NCBI RefSeq assembly: GCF_046630445.1 | Contig: NC_092341.1 | Coordinates: forward strand, 3,076,001 to 3,140,000 | Direction: 5' to 3' | Length of the DNA: 64,000 bases | Source of the DNA: Rutidosis leptorrhynchoides | Lineage: Eukaryota > Streptophyta > Magnoliopsida > Asterales > Asteraceae | Part shown: positions 45,569-58,568 of the stretch, piece after piece | Numbering within the stretch: the first letter of the stretch is position 1 | Layout: the number at the start of each line of letters is the position of its first letter | Translations under genes and position numbers: made by a program | The notes under the pieces: model-generated | The model's input: the letters and a program-made list of their open reading frames with translations, nothing else | Databases searched by the model: none | Told to the model about the DNA's origin: nothing

Positions 45569-48500
45569 TGTAGTGACCCGAACTTTTCCATGTTTATATT
45601 TATATATATATTAAATGAAATTGTTATTTACATGATTAAGTGTTTCCAACATGTTAAGCAATCAAACTTGTTAAGACTTGATTAATTGAAATAGGTTTCA
45701 TATAGACAATTGACCACCCAAGTTGACCGGTGATTCACGAACGTTAAAACTTGTAAAAACTATACGATGACATATATATGGTTATATATATAGTTAACAT
45801 GATTTTATTATAAGTATGTATCTCATTAGGTATTTTAACAATGAGTTATATACATAAAAAATGAGACTATTAATTTAAGAAACTCGAAAACGATATATAT
45901 AACGATTATCGTTATAACAACGTCTTACTAGGTACATATGAATCATATTAAGATATTGATACACTTGGTTAATTATGTTAAATGATAAGTAAATATATTA
46001 TTAAGTGTATTAACAATGAAATACATATGTAAAAATAAGACTACTAACTTAATGATTTCGAAACGAGACATATATGTAACGATTATCGTTGTAACGACAT
46101 TTAACTATATATATATCATACTAAGATATATTATATATCATAATATCATGATAATATAACAATTTAACATCTCATTTGTTATAATAAACAATGGGTTAAC
46201 AACATTCAACAAGATCGTTAACCTAAAGGTTTCAAAACAACATTTACATGTAACGACTAACGATGACTTAACGACTTAGTTAAAATGTATATACATGTAG
46301 TGTTTTAATATGTATTCATACACTTTTGAAAGACTTCAAGACACTTATCAAAATACTTCTACTTAACAAAAATGCTTACAATTACATCCTCGTTCAGTTT
46401 CATCAACAATTCTACTCGTATGCACCCGTATTCGTACTCGTACAATACACAGCTTTTAGATGTATGTACTATTGGTATATACACTCCAATGATCAGCTTT
46501 TGGCAGCCCATGTGAGTCATCTAACACATGTGGAACCATCATTTGGCAACTAGCATGAAATATCTCATAAAATTACAAAAATATGAGTAATCATTCATGA
46601 CTTATTTACATGAAAACAAAATTACATATCCTTTATATCTAATCCATACACCAATGACCAAAAATACCTACAAACACTTTCATTCTTCAATTTTCTTCAT
46701 CTAATTGATCTCTCTCAAGTTCTATTTTCAAGTTCTAAGTGTTCTTCATAAATTCCAAAAGTTCTAGTTTCATAAAATCAAGAATACTTCCAAGATTGCA
46801 AGTTTACTTCCAAGTTTTCTAAATCCATTCCAAGTAATCATCCAAGATCAAGAAACCTTTGTTACTTACAGTAGGTTATCTTTATAATACAAGGTAATAA
46901 TCATATTCAAACTTTAATTCAATTTGTATAACTATAACAATCTTATTTCGAGTGAAAATCTTACTTGAAATTGTTTTCGTGTCATGATTCTGCTTCAAGA
47001 ACTTTCAAGCCATCCAAGGATCCTTTGAAGCTAGATCTATTTTTCTCATTTCCAGTAGGTTTATCCAAGGAACTTGAGGTAGTAATGATGTTCATAACAT
47101 CATTCAATTCATACATATAAAGCTATCTTATTCGAAGGTTTAAACTTGTAATCACTAGAACATAGTTTAGTTAATTCTAAACTTGTTCGCAAATAAAAGT
47201 TAATCCTTCTAACTTGACTTTTAAAATCAACTAAACACATTTTCTATATCTATATGATATGCTAACTTAATGATTTAAAACCTGGAAACACGAAAAACAC
47301 CGTAAAACCGGATTTACGCCGTCGTAGTAACACCGCGGGCTGTTTTGGGTTAGTTAATTAAAAACTATGATAAACTTTGATTTAAAAGTTTTTATTCCGG
47401 GAAAATGATTTTTATTATGAACATGAAACTATATCCAAAAATTATGGTTAAACTCAAAGTGGAAGTATGTTTTCTAAAATGGTCATCTAGACGTCGTTCT
47501 TTCGACTGAAATGACCACCTTTACAAAAATGACTTGTAACTTATTTTTCTGACTATAAACCTATACTTTTTCTGTTTAGATTCATAAAATAGAGTTCAAT
47601 ATGAAACCATAGCAATTTGATTCACTCAAAACGGATTTAAAATGAAGAAGTTATGGGTAAAACAAGATTGGATAATTTTTCTCATTTTAGCTACGTGAAA
47701 ATTGGTAACAAATCTATTCCAACCATAACTTAATCAACTTGTATTGTATATTATGTAATCTTGAGATACCATAGACACGTATACAATGTTTCGACCTATC
47801 ATGTCGACACATCTATATATATTTCGGAACAACCATAGACACTCTATATGTGAATGTTGGAGTTAGCTATACAGGGTTGAGGTTGATTCCAAAATATATA
47901 TAGTTTGAGTTGTGATCAATACTGAGATACGTATACACTGGGTCGTGGATTGGTTCAAGATAATATTTATCGATTTATTTCTGTACATCTAACTGTGGAC
48001 AACTAGTTGTAGGTTACTAACGAGGACAGCTGACTTAATAAACTTAAAACATCAAAATATATTAAAAGTGTTGTAAATATATTTTGAACATACTTTGATA
48101 TATATGTATATATTGTTATAGGTTCGTGAATCAACCAGTGGCCAAGTCTTACTTCCCGACGAAGTAAAAATCTGTGAAAGTGAGTTATAGTCCCACTTTT
48201 AAAATCTAATATTTTTGGGATGAGAATACATGCAGGTTTTATAAACGATTTACAAAATAGACACAAGTACGTGAAACTACATTCTATGGTTGAATTATCG
48301 AAATCGAATATGCCCCTTTTTATTAAGTCTGGTAATCTAAGAATTAGGGAACAGACACCCTAATTGACGCGAATCCTAAAGATAGATCTATTGGGCCTAA
48401 CAAACCTCATTCAAAGTACCGGATGCTTTAGTACTTCAAAATTTATATCATATCCAAAGGGTGTCCCGGAATGATGGGGATATTCTTATATATGCATCTT

Positions 48501-49013
48501 GTTAATGTCGGTTACCAGGTGTTCACCATATGAATGATTTTTATCTCTATGTATGGGATGTGTATTGAAATATGAAATCTTGTGGTCTATTGTTACGATT
48601 TGATATATATAGGTTAAACCTATAACTCACCAACATTTTTGTTGACGTTTAAAGCATGTTTATTCTCAGGTGAATACTAAGAGCTTCCGCTGTTGCATAC
48701 TAAAATAAGGACAAGATTTGGAGTCCATGTTTGTATGATATTGTGTAAAAACTGCATTCAAGAAACTGATTTCGATGTAACATATTTGTATTGTAAACCA
48801 TTATGTAATGGTCGTGTGTAAACAGGATATTTTAGATTATCATTATTTGATAATCTACGTAAAGCTTTTTAAACCTTTATTTATGAAATAAAGGTTATGG
48901 TTTGTTTTAAAAATGAATGCAGTCTTTGAAAAACGTCTCATATAGAGGTCAAAACCTCGCAACGAAATCAATTAATATGGAACGTTTTTAATCAATAAGA
49001 ACGGGACATTTCA
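45569..49013 (+). repeat. Tekay-type 5' LTR (3.4 kb)
   Basis: Starts TGTAGTGACCCGAAC at the cut in the copia copy and ends GGGACATTTCA two bases before the primer site. The 3' third is clearly homologous to the partial minus-strand LTR at 63147-64000 (shared GAAATCGAATATGCCCC, CCGGATGCTTTAGT, CAGGTGTTCACCATATG). The short frames inside have no protein features. Confidence 0.85.
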
Positions 49014-49015
49014 GT

Positions 49016-49032
49016 TGGTATCTGAGCGTTGG
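49016..49032 (+). promoter_or_regulatory. Tekay-type primer-binding site
   Basis: TGGTATCTGAGCGTTGG, an initiator-Met-type site with one difference from the usual TGGTATCAGAGC, just past the LTR. Confidence 0.82.
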
Positions 49033-49222
49033 TCTTAGAGAACCAGAAAATTTGCGTTAGTGTGTCTTATCGAGTTTGTTAGGATGCATTAGTGAGTCTG
49101 GACTTCGATCGTGTTTTCTTTAAAAATGATTGCTTAACATTTTTGTTGGAAACTATATATTATTAACATGTATATATTATGTGATATATTAATCTCTTAA
49201 CATGTTTGATATTGTGTGATAG

Positions 49223-49822
49223 ATGTCTACTTCTAGCACAAATCCCATTGACTCACCTAATAATAACGAAGAGTCGAATATATATTGGACAGATTCACAA
49301 GTTCCGGAAGAAGAACCGGAAGAAGAATCAGAACCGGAAGAAGAATCAGAATCGGAAGAGGAGGAACCGGAGGAGGAAATAGAACCGGTGGGGGAAATAA
49401 TAAAACGGTTAAGTAAAAGAAAATCCTCAACCAACCGACCAAGGTTAATTATGGTCAATGGTGTTTCCGCCAAGGAAGCAAAATATTGGGAGGATTACCA
49501 ATTCTCCGATGAATCGGATTCCGACGAGAATTCCGATGATGTTATAGAAATTACCCCAACTGAATTTAAAAAGGTAAAAGAAAATAATAAGGGAAAGGGC
49601 ATAAAAATAGAGAAATCTAATTCCAACCCCGATGAACTTTATATGTATCGTCAACCCCCGAAGCCCTTAAGTTGTAACAATGACCCGGGAACCTCTAAAC
49701 CACCAGGTTTTTCTAAACCGTTGTGGAAAACGACAGCTCGTATTAGGAGAACATCATATATCCCTAGAAACTTGGCAAAACGAACCAAAACCGAAGAAGA
49801 AGAAACGAGCGAGTCGGAATAA
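49223..49822 (+). CDS. Extra ORF before gag: acidic repeat protein
   Basis: 199 residues in one frame, starting MSTSSTNPIDSPNNNEES. Residues about 27-55 are a run of Glu/Ser/Pro units (EEEPEEESEPEEESESEEEE), followed by a basic stretch (IIKRLSKRKSS), a Ser/Asp-rich stretch (SDESDSDENSDD) and a Lys/Arg-rich end. No enzyme motif. The position between primer site and gag, and the charge pattern, suggest a chromatin- or RNA-binding accessory protein, which is inference only. Confidence 0.7.
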   Translation: MSTSSTNPIDSPNNNEESNIYWTDSQVPEEEPEEESEPEEESESEEEEPEEEIEPVGEIIKRLSKRKSSTNRPRLIMVNGVSAKEAKYWEDYQFSDESDSDENSDDVIEITPTEFKKVKENNKGKGIKIEKSNSNPDELYMYRQPPKPLSCNNDPGTSKPPGFSKPLWKTTARIRRTSYIPRNLAKRTKTEEEETSESE

Positions 49823-49960
49823 GATAGTTGTATTCGTGTGGTGTAATATATGTAATATAGTGTGCTTATGCTTTATGATATATGTAAAAATTGCTTGTAT
49901 TAATATGTATTTTTTTTATGAATCTAACTGTTGTCTATTTTACAGTATAAAAACACAAAA

Positions 49961-50542
49961 TGGATAGATAACCCAATATTTTAAGAGACCTACCCGGAGA
50001 CATGATTGATGAAATCTTGTCTAGAGTCGGTCAGAATTCTTCGGCACAACTATTTACGGCGAAATCAGTTTGTAAGACATTCGAAGAACGTTCTAAGAAT
50101 GCCTTGATTTATAAAAGGCTTTCGTTCGAAAGATGGGGATATCACATTGGGAAACCCATAAGTTACGATGTGTTTACTTTGACGCATATATTGCGGGGAA
50201 CCCAAATGCTATTTTACGCAACGGGTTAAGAAATTATTTTGACTCAATATATCCGAATATAGGACTTCGTGATTTAGAAAATCGGCTAACATGCAACATA
50301 AAGAAGCATGTTATGCTTACGAGTTAGTACTGTTTGCTTCTCACCAAAGTGAGAACAAGAACATCGGGCTACAACTATTAAACAAAACGTTCCCACAAGT
50401 GACGGAGTCGGTAATTGGGGTAAGAAATGAGGTTTTTAGGTTATTACGAGATTGTTGGTCATTACGTAACCCTCTTCCCTTTGACGACGTTACAACACGC
50501 TGTCTTATCAATGGCCATAACGGTTATGTTCCACAAGACTAA
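49961..50542 (+). CDS. Extra ORF before gag: F-box-like
   Basis: Contains LPGDMIDEILSRVG, then LFTAKSVCKTFEERSKNALIYKRLSF, which has the layout of a plant F-box (LP..hh.EIL.RL....hh..hh.VCK.h) and resembles plant F-box proteins of the At1g67623/At2g35280 type. F-box proteins link targets to SCF ubiquitin ligases. The downstream part has no recognised repeats. The frame is not continuous over the whole region (one or two breaks). It looks like a captured host sequence or a lineage-specific accessory gene. Confidence 0.6.
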
Positions 50543-50982
50543 GGATGGGAAGTAGTCCTAGTAAAACCAGAATGCATGACTTGTTTCTGGACGTATGAAT
50601 TACGTGTCTTTATTGCCTTTGCTGAACGACTTGTGTACTAGCTAGAATTATCTTCACAACTATCTTGTATCAAAGTTATTGTGTGCTATATTTCATGCTT
50701 TATGTAAAATAAGCGGTATTGTAAGTTTGTAAAATATTGTATAAAAATTTGAACGCGAAATATTATTATAATCAGTTTTTCATATAGAATTGTAGTAGTT
50801 GAATTGTATATTAGCTACTAAGTATGAACTTAACGGGTAGGTACTACCCGAATTTAAACTTATAAAACGCTAATATGAAGAAAAATCTTTTATAAATGAG
50901 TTCATATTATGCTATGAAATACTATTAACTACTCTTAATATTCTGTATGATTAACTTGTTCCATTTGACTATTTTGAAGGAA

Positions 50983-53435
50983 ATGGCACCGACTACTCGA
51001 CACACCGTGAATATGAATGAAGAGGAATTCCGTACTTTTCTAGCTTCAAACATAGCCGCAGTACAGGCTGCGCTACATACCAACAATAACCTTGGATCTA
51101 GCAGTACAGGAAATCGTGTAGGATGCACCTACAAAGAATTCACTGCCTGCAAACCTTTGGAATTTGATGGAATCGAAGGACCGATCGGATTGAAACGGTG
51201 GACCAAGAAGGTCGAATCGGTGTTTGCCATAAGTAAGTGTACCGAAGAGGACAAAGTGAAGTACGCTACACATACCTTCACAGGTTCTGCGTTAACATGG
51301 TGGAATACCTATCTAGAGCAAGTGGGACAAGATGATGCGTACGCACTACCGTGGTCAGCATTCAAGCACTTGATGAACGAGAAGTACCGTCCCAGAACCG
51401 AGGTCAATAAGCTCAAGACAGAACTTAGAGGGTTACGAACCCAAGGATTTGATATTACCATGTACGAAAGACGATTCACAGAATTGTGCCTATTGTATCC
51501 GGGAGCGTTCGAAGATGAGGAAGAGAAGATCGACGCTTTTGTGAAAGGATTACCGGAAAGAATCCAAGAAGATATAAGTTCACACGAGCCCGCCTGCATA
51601 CAACAGGCATGTAGAATGGCTCACAAACTAGTGAACCAGATTAAGGAAAGAATTAAAGAACAGACGGCTGAAGAGGCCAATGTGAAGCAAGTCAAAAGAA
51701 AGTGGGAGGAAAACGGTGATAAGAATCACCAATACAACAACAACAGCAATTACAATAATAATCGCAACAATTATCCCAACAATCGCAACATCAATCGCAA
51801 CTATAACAAACGGCCCAACAACAACAACAACAACAACAACAACAACTACAACAATCATCCCAACAATAATAACAACCGCAACAACAACAACAATCAGAAG
51901 CAGCTATTCCAAAGGTGTGAAAAGTATCACTTGGGGTTCTGCACCAAATTTTGCAACGAGTGTAAAAGAAATGGTCATAGCGCGGTGAAGTGTGAGGTCT
52001 ACGGACAAGGGGTTAACAGAACGAAAGGAACAAATGGTGTCGGAACGAGTAATGGCGGAGCAAGTAGTGTCGGAGCAAGTTATGCCAATGTAGTTTGTTA
52101 TAAATGTGGAAAACCGGGTCACATTATTAGAAATTGCCCGAACCAGGAGAACACGAATGGACAAGGCCGCAGAAGAGTTTTCAATATTAATGCGGCAGAG
52201 GCACAGGAAGACCCGGAGCTTGTTACGGGTACGTTTCTTATTGACAATAAATCTGCTTACATTTTATTTGATTCGGGTGCGGATAGAAGCTATATGAGTA
52301 GAGATTTTTGTGCTAAATTAAGTTGTCCATTGACGCCATTGGATAGTAAATTTTTACTCGAATTAGCAAACGGTAAATTAATTTCAGCAGATAATATATG
52401 CTAGAATCGAGAAATTAAACTGGGTAGCGAAATATTTAAGATTTATTTGATACCAGTAGAGTTAGGGAGTTTTGATGTAATAGTTGGCATGGACTGGCTG
52501 AAGAAGGTGAAAGCAGAGATCGTATGTTATAAAAATGCATTTCGCATTGTACGAGAAGAAGGAGAACCCTTAATGGTGTACGGAGAAAAGGGCAACATGA
52601 AGCTACATCTTATTAGTAATTTGAAGGCACAAAAACTAATAAGAAAAGGTTGCTATGCTGTTCTAGCACACGTCGAGAAAGTACAAACTGAAGAAAAGAG
52701 CATCAATAATGTTCCCGTCGCAAAAGAATTTTCGATATATTTCCGAAAGAATTACCGGGACTACCTCCACATCGATCTATTGAATTTCAAATAGATCTTA
52801 TACCAGGAGCTGCACCAATAGCTCGTGCTCCTTATAGACTCGCACCCAGCGAGATGAAAGAACTGCAAAGCCAACTGCAAGAACTATTAGAACGTGGTTT
52901 CATTCGACCAAGCACATCACCATGGGGAGCTCCTGTTTTGTTTGTCAAGAAGAAGGATGGTACATTTAGGTTGTGTATTGACAACAGAGAGTTGAACAAA
53001 CTTACCATCAAAAACCGTTATCCACTACCGAGAATTAACGACTTATTTGATCAACTACAAGGCTCGTCGGTTTATTCGAAGATCGATTTACGTTCTGGAT
53101 ATCATCAAATGCGAGTAAAGGAGGATGATATTCCAAAACTGCTTTTAGGACGCGTTATGGTCATTACGAGTTTATGGTTATGCCGTTTGGATTGACTAAC
53201 GCACCAGCTGTGTTCATGGACCTTATGAACCGAGTGTGTGGGCCATATCTTGACAAGTTTGTCATTGTTTTCATCGATGACATACTTATTTACTCAAAGA
53301 ATGATCAAGAGCACGAAGAACATTTGAGAAAAGTGCTAGAAGTATTGAGGAAAGAAAAACTGTACGCTAAGTTTTCAAAGTGTGCATTTTGGTTGGAAGA
53401 AGTTCAATTCCTCGGTCACATAGTGAACAAAGAAG
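50983..53435 (+). CDS. Tekay-type Gag-Pol, degraded and truncated in RT
   Basis: Starts [16 protein letters not shown]. Gag ([32 protein letters not shown]), a long Asn-rich low-complexity stretch, CCHC knuckles ([14 protein letters not shown]), protease ([11 protein letters not shown]) and reverse transcriptase ([29 protein letters not shown]) are recognisable in order. Reading is broken in a few places and the element ends shortly after [10 protein letters not shown]. It is the same clade as the young Tekay copy, but not the same family. Confidence 0.88.
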
Positions 53436-54733
53436 GTAACCGTATCATTATATATATCACCATCATTATTGGATCGACATCTTCATCATTAATCTCGGTT
53501 ATCATTTACCATAACCATCATTATAATCAAATATCCAAATTATCATAATCAATGCCCTAATTCATCATAATCATCATGATCACGATTTGTTATTATCATC
53601 ATCATCGTTATGTTAACATCATTAACACATCATCAATATTATCATCTATAACTATGTTCTCATCACAGTATAATAATATCATCATCGTCCCTAATATCAT
53701 CATATATCATCGGGCATCTTTAAATGAAATCACGAAATTGTGATCTCATCTTCTCCTCCTCTTCATAAACGTGAACTCATCTTTCGATCATTAACATCAC
53801 CATTATCTTAATCATTCCCATACCCATCATTATAATCGTGACATCACCTTTAACTTTCATCACTGACGTTATCATCTCTATTATCACCATGATATCATCA
53901 TCATCATAGTAATCATACTAACATCATAATTATCATCTAAATTTATCGTGTACATCATCATTAACCATCGAGTTCATCATCTTAATCTAATCTAACTAGT
54001 CATTCGGTGATGGTCCAAACAAGTTAACCCCAAACCCAAATTTTAACTAGTCCAATGACTAATAGGAAAACCCTCATGCTGCAAGTTTTTCGGCCCACTA
54101 GAAATCCTAATAACAATCTATAATACGGCCCAAGTGAAAATAGGAAAGATAACGGCCCAAGTTGATACGTTCATAATTTGTAGCAGAAAATATAAACCGT
54201 AAATATCTTTTACGAATATCATTACCTTTCATCAAGAGGGGTTTAGAGTTTGGTCCTACCAATAACAAAAACAAATATAGTATCGCATCCAATCACGTCC
54301 AATATGGGTTTTAATTTAGCATCTGTCGGCCATAAAGGATTATATATAAAATAAAAGAAACGTGCATCAGTTTGTATCGATTGGGACAACAACAGATATA
54401 AACAAAAGCGAGTAGCAGTAGGAAGTTGAATTTGATGGTGTTGGCTTTGGTAGTCTGAAGCAGAAAAAAATAATTGATAGTTATAGTTTATATTTGATGC
54501 TCGATGATTATGGTAGGGTGGTAATTTGGGTTGGATTTTCAACACAAAGTAAACACAGAAGACGAAAAGGTTGCAGATGGTTCGATGGTGGTGTTTGATT
54601 TTGTTGTATGTCGAACTATAATAGTAACATAATGGTGTTCGATTTGATGGTTTTTCGGTTCTATTGTGATATGCACATGAATTAACAATGGACATCAATG
54701 ATCAGTTGTTTATGTGGGTGTGGTGATTTAAGA

Positions 54734-54778
<45 letters not shown>

Positions 54779-55098
54779 GGTGAGGGTGTTCTTGGGTGGT
54801 GATCGAAACCAAGAAACAAGTGGGTTTCAATTATCGAATGTGATGATTTATTATCATGAGAGTGGTGGTGTGATCAGCTAATCAACATAGGAATGGAGTA
54901 GAAACTTTGATCGCGAGTTATATAATAGAAAGAGAACAAGGAATAGCGAGAATGGAGATGCTGATTGAGCTATAGTGGTTCGTGTTAGTAGTAGTTCAAT
55001 GATGGACGTGGTGTTGGGTTATCGTGATGGTCGGTGGTTCATTGTGGTAGTCGGTGGACTATGGTGGTTGTGATTATGGTGGCCAGTGATGGGGAGAT
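53436..55098. other. CAT-rich low-complexity region and flank of the Athila LTR
   Basis: From 53440 to about 54000 the sequence is dense in ATCATC/CATCAT words with no frame. A (GA)n microsatellite lies at 54737-54777. From 54950 GGTGGT/GTGGT words predominate. It ends exactly where the minus-strand Athila LTR begins. It could be decayed LTR sequence of another gypsy family; I cannot assign it. Confidence 0.4.
54737..54777. repeat. (GA)n microsatellite
   Basis: About 20 uninterrupted AG/GA units. Confidence 0.95.
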
Positions 55099-57072
55099 TG
55101 ATATGGCCGAAATAGACGATTTTTATTACGCGGTGTCGTTAGGCCGCTGCTCGCCAGGATCAGCCACTCGTGGGAGTGGGTACTTGTTTTAAATTTATAT
55201 TTAGCGGGGCCTAAATCTTACTACTCCTTATAAGTAAGGGAAGTATGACCTAGAGTCGTATTTTTGAGATATCCGTAACATCGAACCTATATTTTAGCCT
55301 AAGATAGTTAGGGAGTAGTGAATATTTATTTTGGGATTTTCTAATTTATAAGATAGATAAAGTAAACGCGATAAAATTTGTAATTCGGATAAGGTTAAAG
55401 TAAGCGCATACTATGACTTCATCAGTTATTCTGCCGAGATTATGGAATGCTGGCTCATGAATAGGTAGAGGCCTTGTATTCATTACACTGGTCCTAAACG
55501 CCCCTGTCATAAGACATGTCACTGGGTACTGCGTTTGGTTTGAAGATTCTGAATAGACAGCAACGTCCCTTACCCCCGACGCCCGTGCAGTCTGACTACA
55601 GGCATACACGTTCAGACGGCTCATCCAATTGAGCGACTCGGTTGTGTGACGTATTAACATTCCAAAATGGTCTAAACTTTCTTAAGCATAATAGAATACA
55701 TGGTTTACCATATCCGAGAGACGTGATGTGTTTCAATACTTTCGTTAATGATTGGTAAAAGATAGTTAGGCCCTTAAAAAGAGTTCAACCATAAAGAACA
55801 CCATGGCCAAGTCAGGATGACTTCCATGAACACGTTCGATTATCCTAACGGTCCAATCCTTTATGTGTCTAAACAAACAGTTCCTTAATTAACTAAGAAT
55901 CCCTCAAGCAGGGTGCAATGCTTGAGACCGCGTTATGGTGCAGTGTACTGGTCAACACTAATCGTGTTCCATGGCCTTACTTAGCAAAGGTACATCTTAC
56001 AACAACCGCTATGCTTCAGCGTGCACGTGCGAAGTTTATATGCTTGGTGACTATACTAGCATAGTCTAGGACCGACAATGTACTAGGGGTCTAGTCAGAT
56101 GTTTCACTACGAAAGAGTCCTTAGTCGGAATCCAAAGCTTGATAGACTTACTACAACCGGTGTGCCTCAGTCGATCTTACGTTGTATCCGATAGACTTCT
56201 CTTACCAAGGGGTGACACATATAGTGTACTCTGAATCGGGGTTCGCGACTTCCCAATAACAGAGCCTATAACTACGTTCTATTAGTTGGAAAAGCGATTG
56301 AGTTTAAAGCATAATCGGAAAGCATTTCGACAGCATACATAAACCATAATATTATTTCGGCATTATAACTGCTTACATCATAGCATACACTAAAGATAAC
56401 TATCGCTAACCATGACAAAAATATATTAAAACATTATATAAGATAAAGGATAGAGGTACCAGTAGATTAAACGAGTTCCGAATGCAAAAGTGACAACTTC
56501 AAGACACCAGACCGCTCCTAATACAATCTTCAGCGTTCTTCTTCGGGTACTAGGTTTCCCGCACGGAGTCGAAGGCCTTGAGAGTATGACTAATATTGTA
56601 CAAGAGAGAGAAAGAAGTGATTGAAGTGTGTGTTGGAATGAATGACAAAGACCCTTTAAATAGACTAGGAAAATGCCAAAATACGCCTGGCAGGCCGCAT
56701 GGCAGGCCGTATGGTGGGGCGTATTTGGCAGGGCGTATGGCTGGCAGGCCGTATGGTGAAGGCACTTGGTGGGGCATATTTAGCAGGCTGTATCCATAGA
56801 GGCAGGCCATATGGAAGCCCGTATGGCAAGCCGTATGGTGTGCTGTTCAGCCTTGATTCCCTGAATCGTAACTTGATTTATTGTCTTTCACCGTTTTCGC
56901 TTTAGAATCTTCGTTTTAGCTCTGATTCTCTTGATTCTTTTTGCACCGCCTTCGTAATTACTTGTTCTTCAATTCTAATCGATGAAGTGGGTATTTTGTC
57001 GATAAAGTTCAAATCTTTCTTGTTTTTGGGCCTTAATACCGGGGTGAAAACGTGACTTTTTAGCCGATATCA
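55099..57072 (-). repeat. Athila 3' LTR, minus strand
   Basis: On the minus strand it starts TGATATCGGCTAAAAAGTCACG right after the Athila pre-LTR signature GTTTGCTTGAGGACAAGCAA, and it ends GGCCATATCA; 1974 bp. A TATA-like CTATTTAAAGG (plus 56654-56664) lies just downstream of an array of CCATACGGCCTGCC-like units (plus 56689-56845). Confidence 0.8.
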
Positions 57073-58568
57073 AATATCTCACAATTAGACTTTGCTTGTC
57101 CTCAAGCAAACTCTCATTTTTTAAGAATCTTTTCGGTGTTTCTTTTCTAATAGCCTAAGCGGTTTGCTTTTATTATAAGAGCAAAAAGATAAGGTGAGTC
57201 ATCTATGTTAGGATTGAAATTATCTCTGCAAGCATGCGAGGAGGTTACATGACATAGGCTAGCTTTCACGGGTCACTCAAATCACTCAGGTGTTTAGGGT
57301 TCCCTATAGATCTAAGAAATGAAGTACGCTCATAGCCAGTCATGCTGCACCCATCGTCATAGGCTTGATAAAGACTCAAATCCTTGCTGCTAATGCGAGA
57401 ATGGTAGTAATCTCAGCTTTATAGGTCATTTGTCAATGATGGAAAAGGAATTTTGGAGTGGTAGTGAAGTTGTTTTTGAAGGATGAGAAAAAGGGTAGTG
57501 TAGTCTTTATACAGACTTTTATTAGGATAGATAGGAGTGCTGAAGTATTTTGAGAAGCACTTTTGAACTTTTTCTTCATTTGATAATCATTTTCGGTCGA
57601 GTTCTCTTCGGCATTTCTCTTATTTAGTTCTCTTCGGCATCTCTCTTATTTGAAAATATCATCATTTTTTTTTGGAGACTTCATCTCGAGAAACTTTTTG
57701 CCGGTAAACTTTTTCAAGACCTTTGCCATGATACTTGAGAGGTTTATTACATCGGGTTTTTGGAAGGAATCTCATTTTCTGGATTTTTCGAGAAATAGTA
57801 AAGGTGATATGGATGTGGTGGTGGAGTAGAAGTAGTGGAGGTGTGGAAGGTTTATGTTTGACAAATGGGTAGCTATTTGAGTACAACCGAATCGCATTTT
57901 GCTGCTTGAAGATGTAGATCTAAAGTAAGTTCTGATTCTGAGCACAGACATTGGCACTCTCAACGGAAAATAGTGAAGCATTAAATATGAATGCTGGTCT
58001 TATTTGGGGTGCCTCACCATAATCAATTTAGGTCGATAATGCCTTAGTCATGCAATGTTCTATTAGAGATTTCAATCTAACAAGAATTCCACCTTACTTA
58101 AGCCTTATTTTTATTGATAAACATTTTAGGTTTTCAAAAATACTCTTTCGAAAAGGGTTTCTTTTGCAAAATTTTTGAAATTTGGCTTAAGGACTTGGAA
58201 TCTTCGTAATGGTTTATTATAATACAGCATAAAAAGATACCAACATCCCACACTTACACGAACATTTTCCTCAATGTTCCTAGTGTATCCCACACTTAGG
58301 AGTTTTAGTTGAAGATTTGGGAGTATTTGTCTAGTGTTTTGATTTGGGTGTTATCCCACACATAGTGATAAGCTAGGATGTGGCATAGTTTGAATCTCGA
58401 GCTAGTAGCGAAAAGAAAGAAATACCCCTAGCAGATGCGGCTGGTTTCGGCTCATTTGTCATCCTTTATTCTTCTACTCTACTTTATTGCACGGGTTGCC
58501 TCCCGAGAAGCTATTTTGTTTAAGGTCATTGGCTCGAGCGTAGTGATGCTTCAAAAAGCGAACATTCG

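Larger units (their letters stand above)
45569..53435 (+). mobile_element. Tekay-type Ty3/gypsy element with extra ORFs, 3'-truncated
   Basis: 5' LTR 45569-49013, primer site, two extra open regions ahead of gag, then Gag, protease and the first part of reverse transcriptase, where recognisable sequence stops at about 53435. No integrase, chromodomain or 3' LTR follows. A few breaks lie in the remaining coding part. It differs in LTR sequence from the young Tekay copy at 9017 and is older. Confidence 0.85.

Noticed and set aside
45569-49013. AT-rich region with short frames taken first as intergenic DNA
   Set aside because: The TGTAGTGACCC start, the adjacent primer site and homology to 63147-64000 show it is a long LTR.
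51716-51988. Thr/Ile-rich and Val-rich open frames around the Asn-rich Gag segment
   Set aside because: Shadow frames of an AAC-repeat stretch in Tekay-type Gag.
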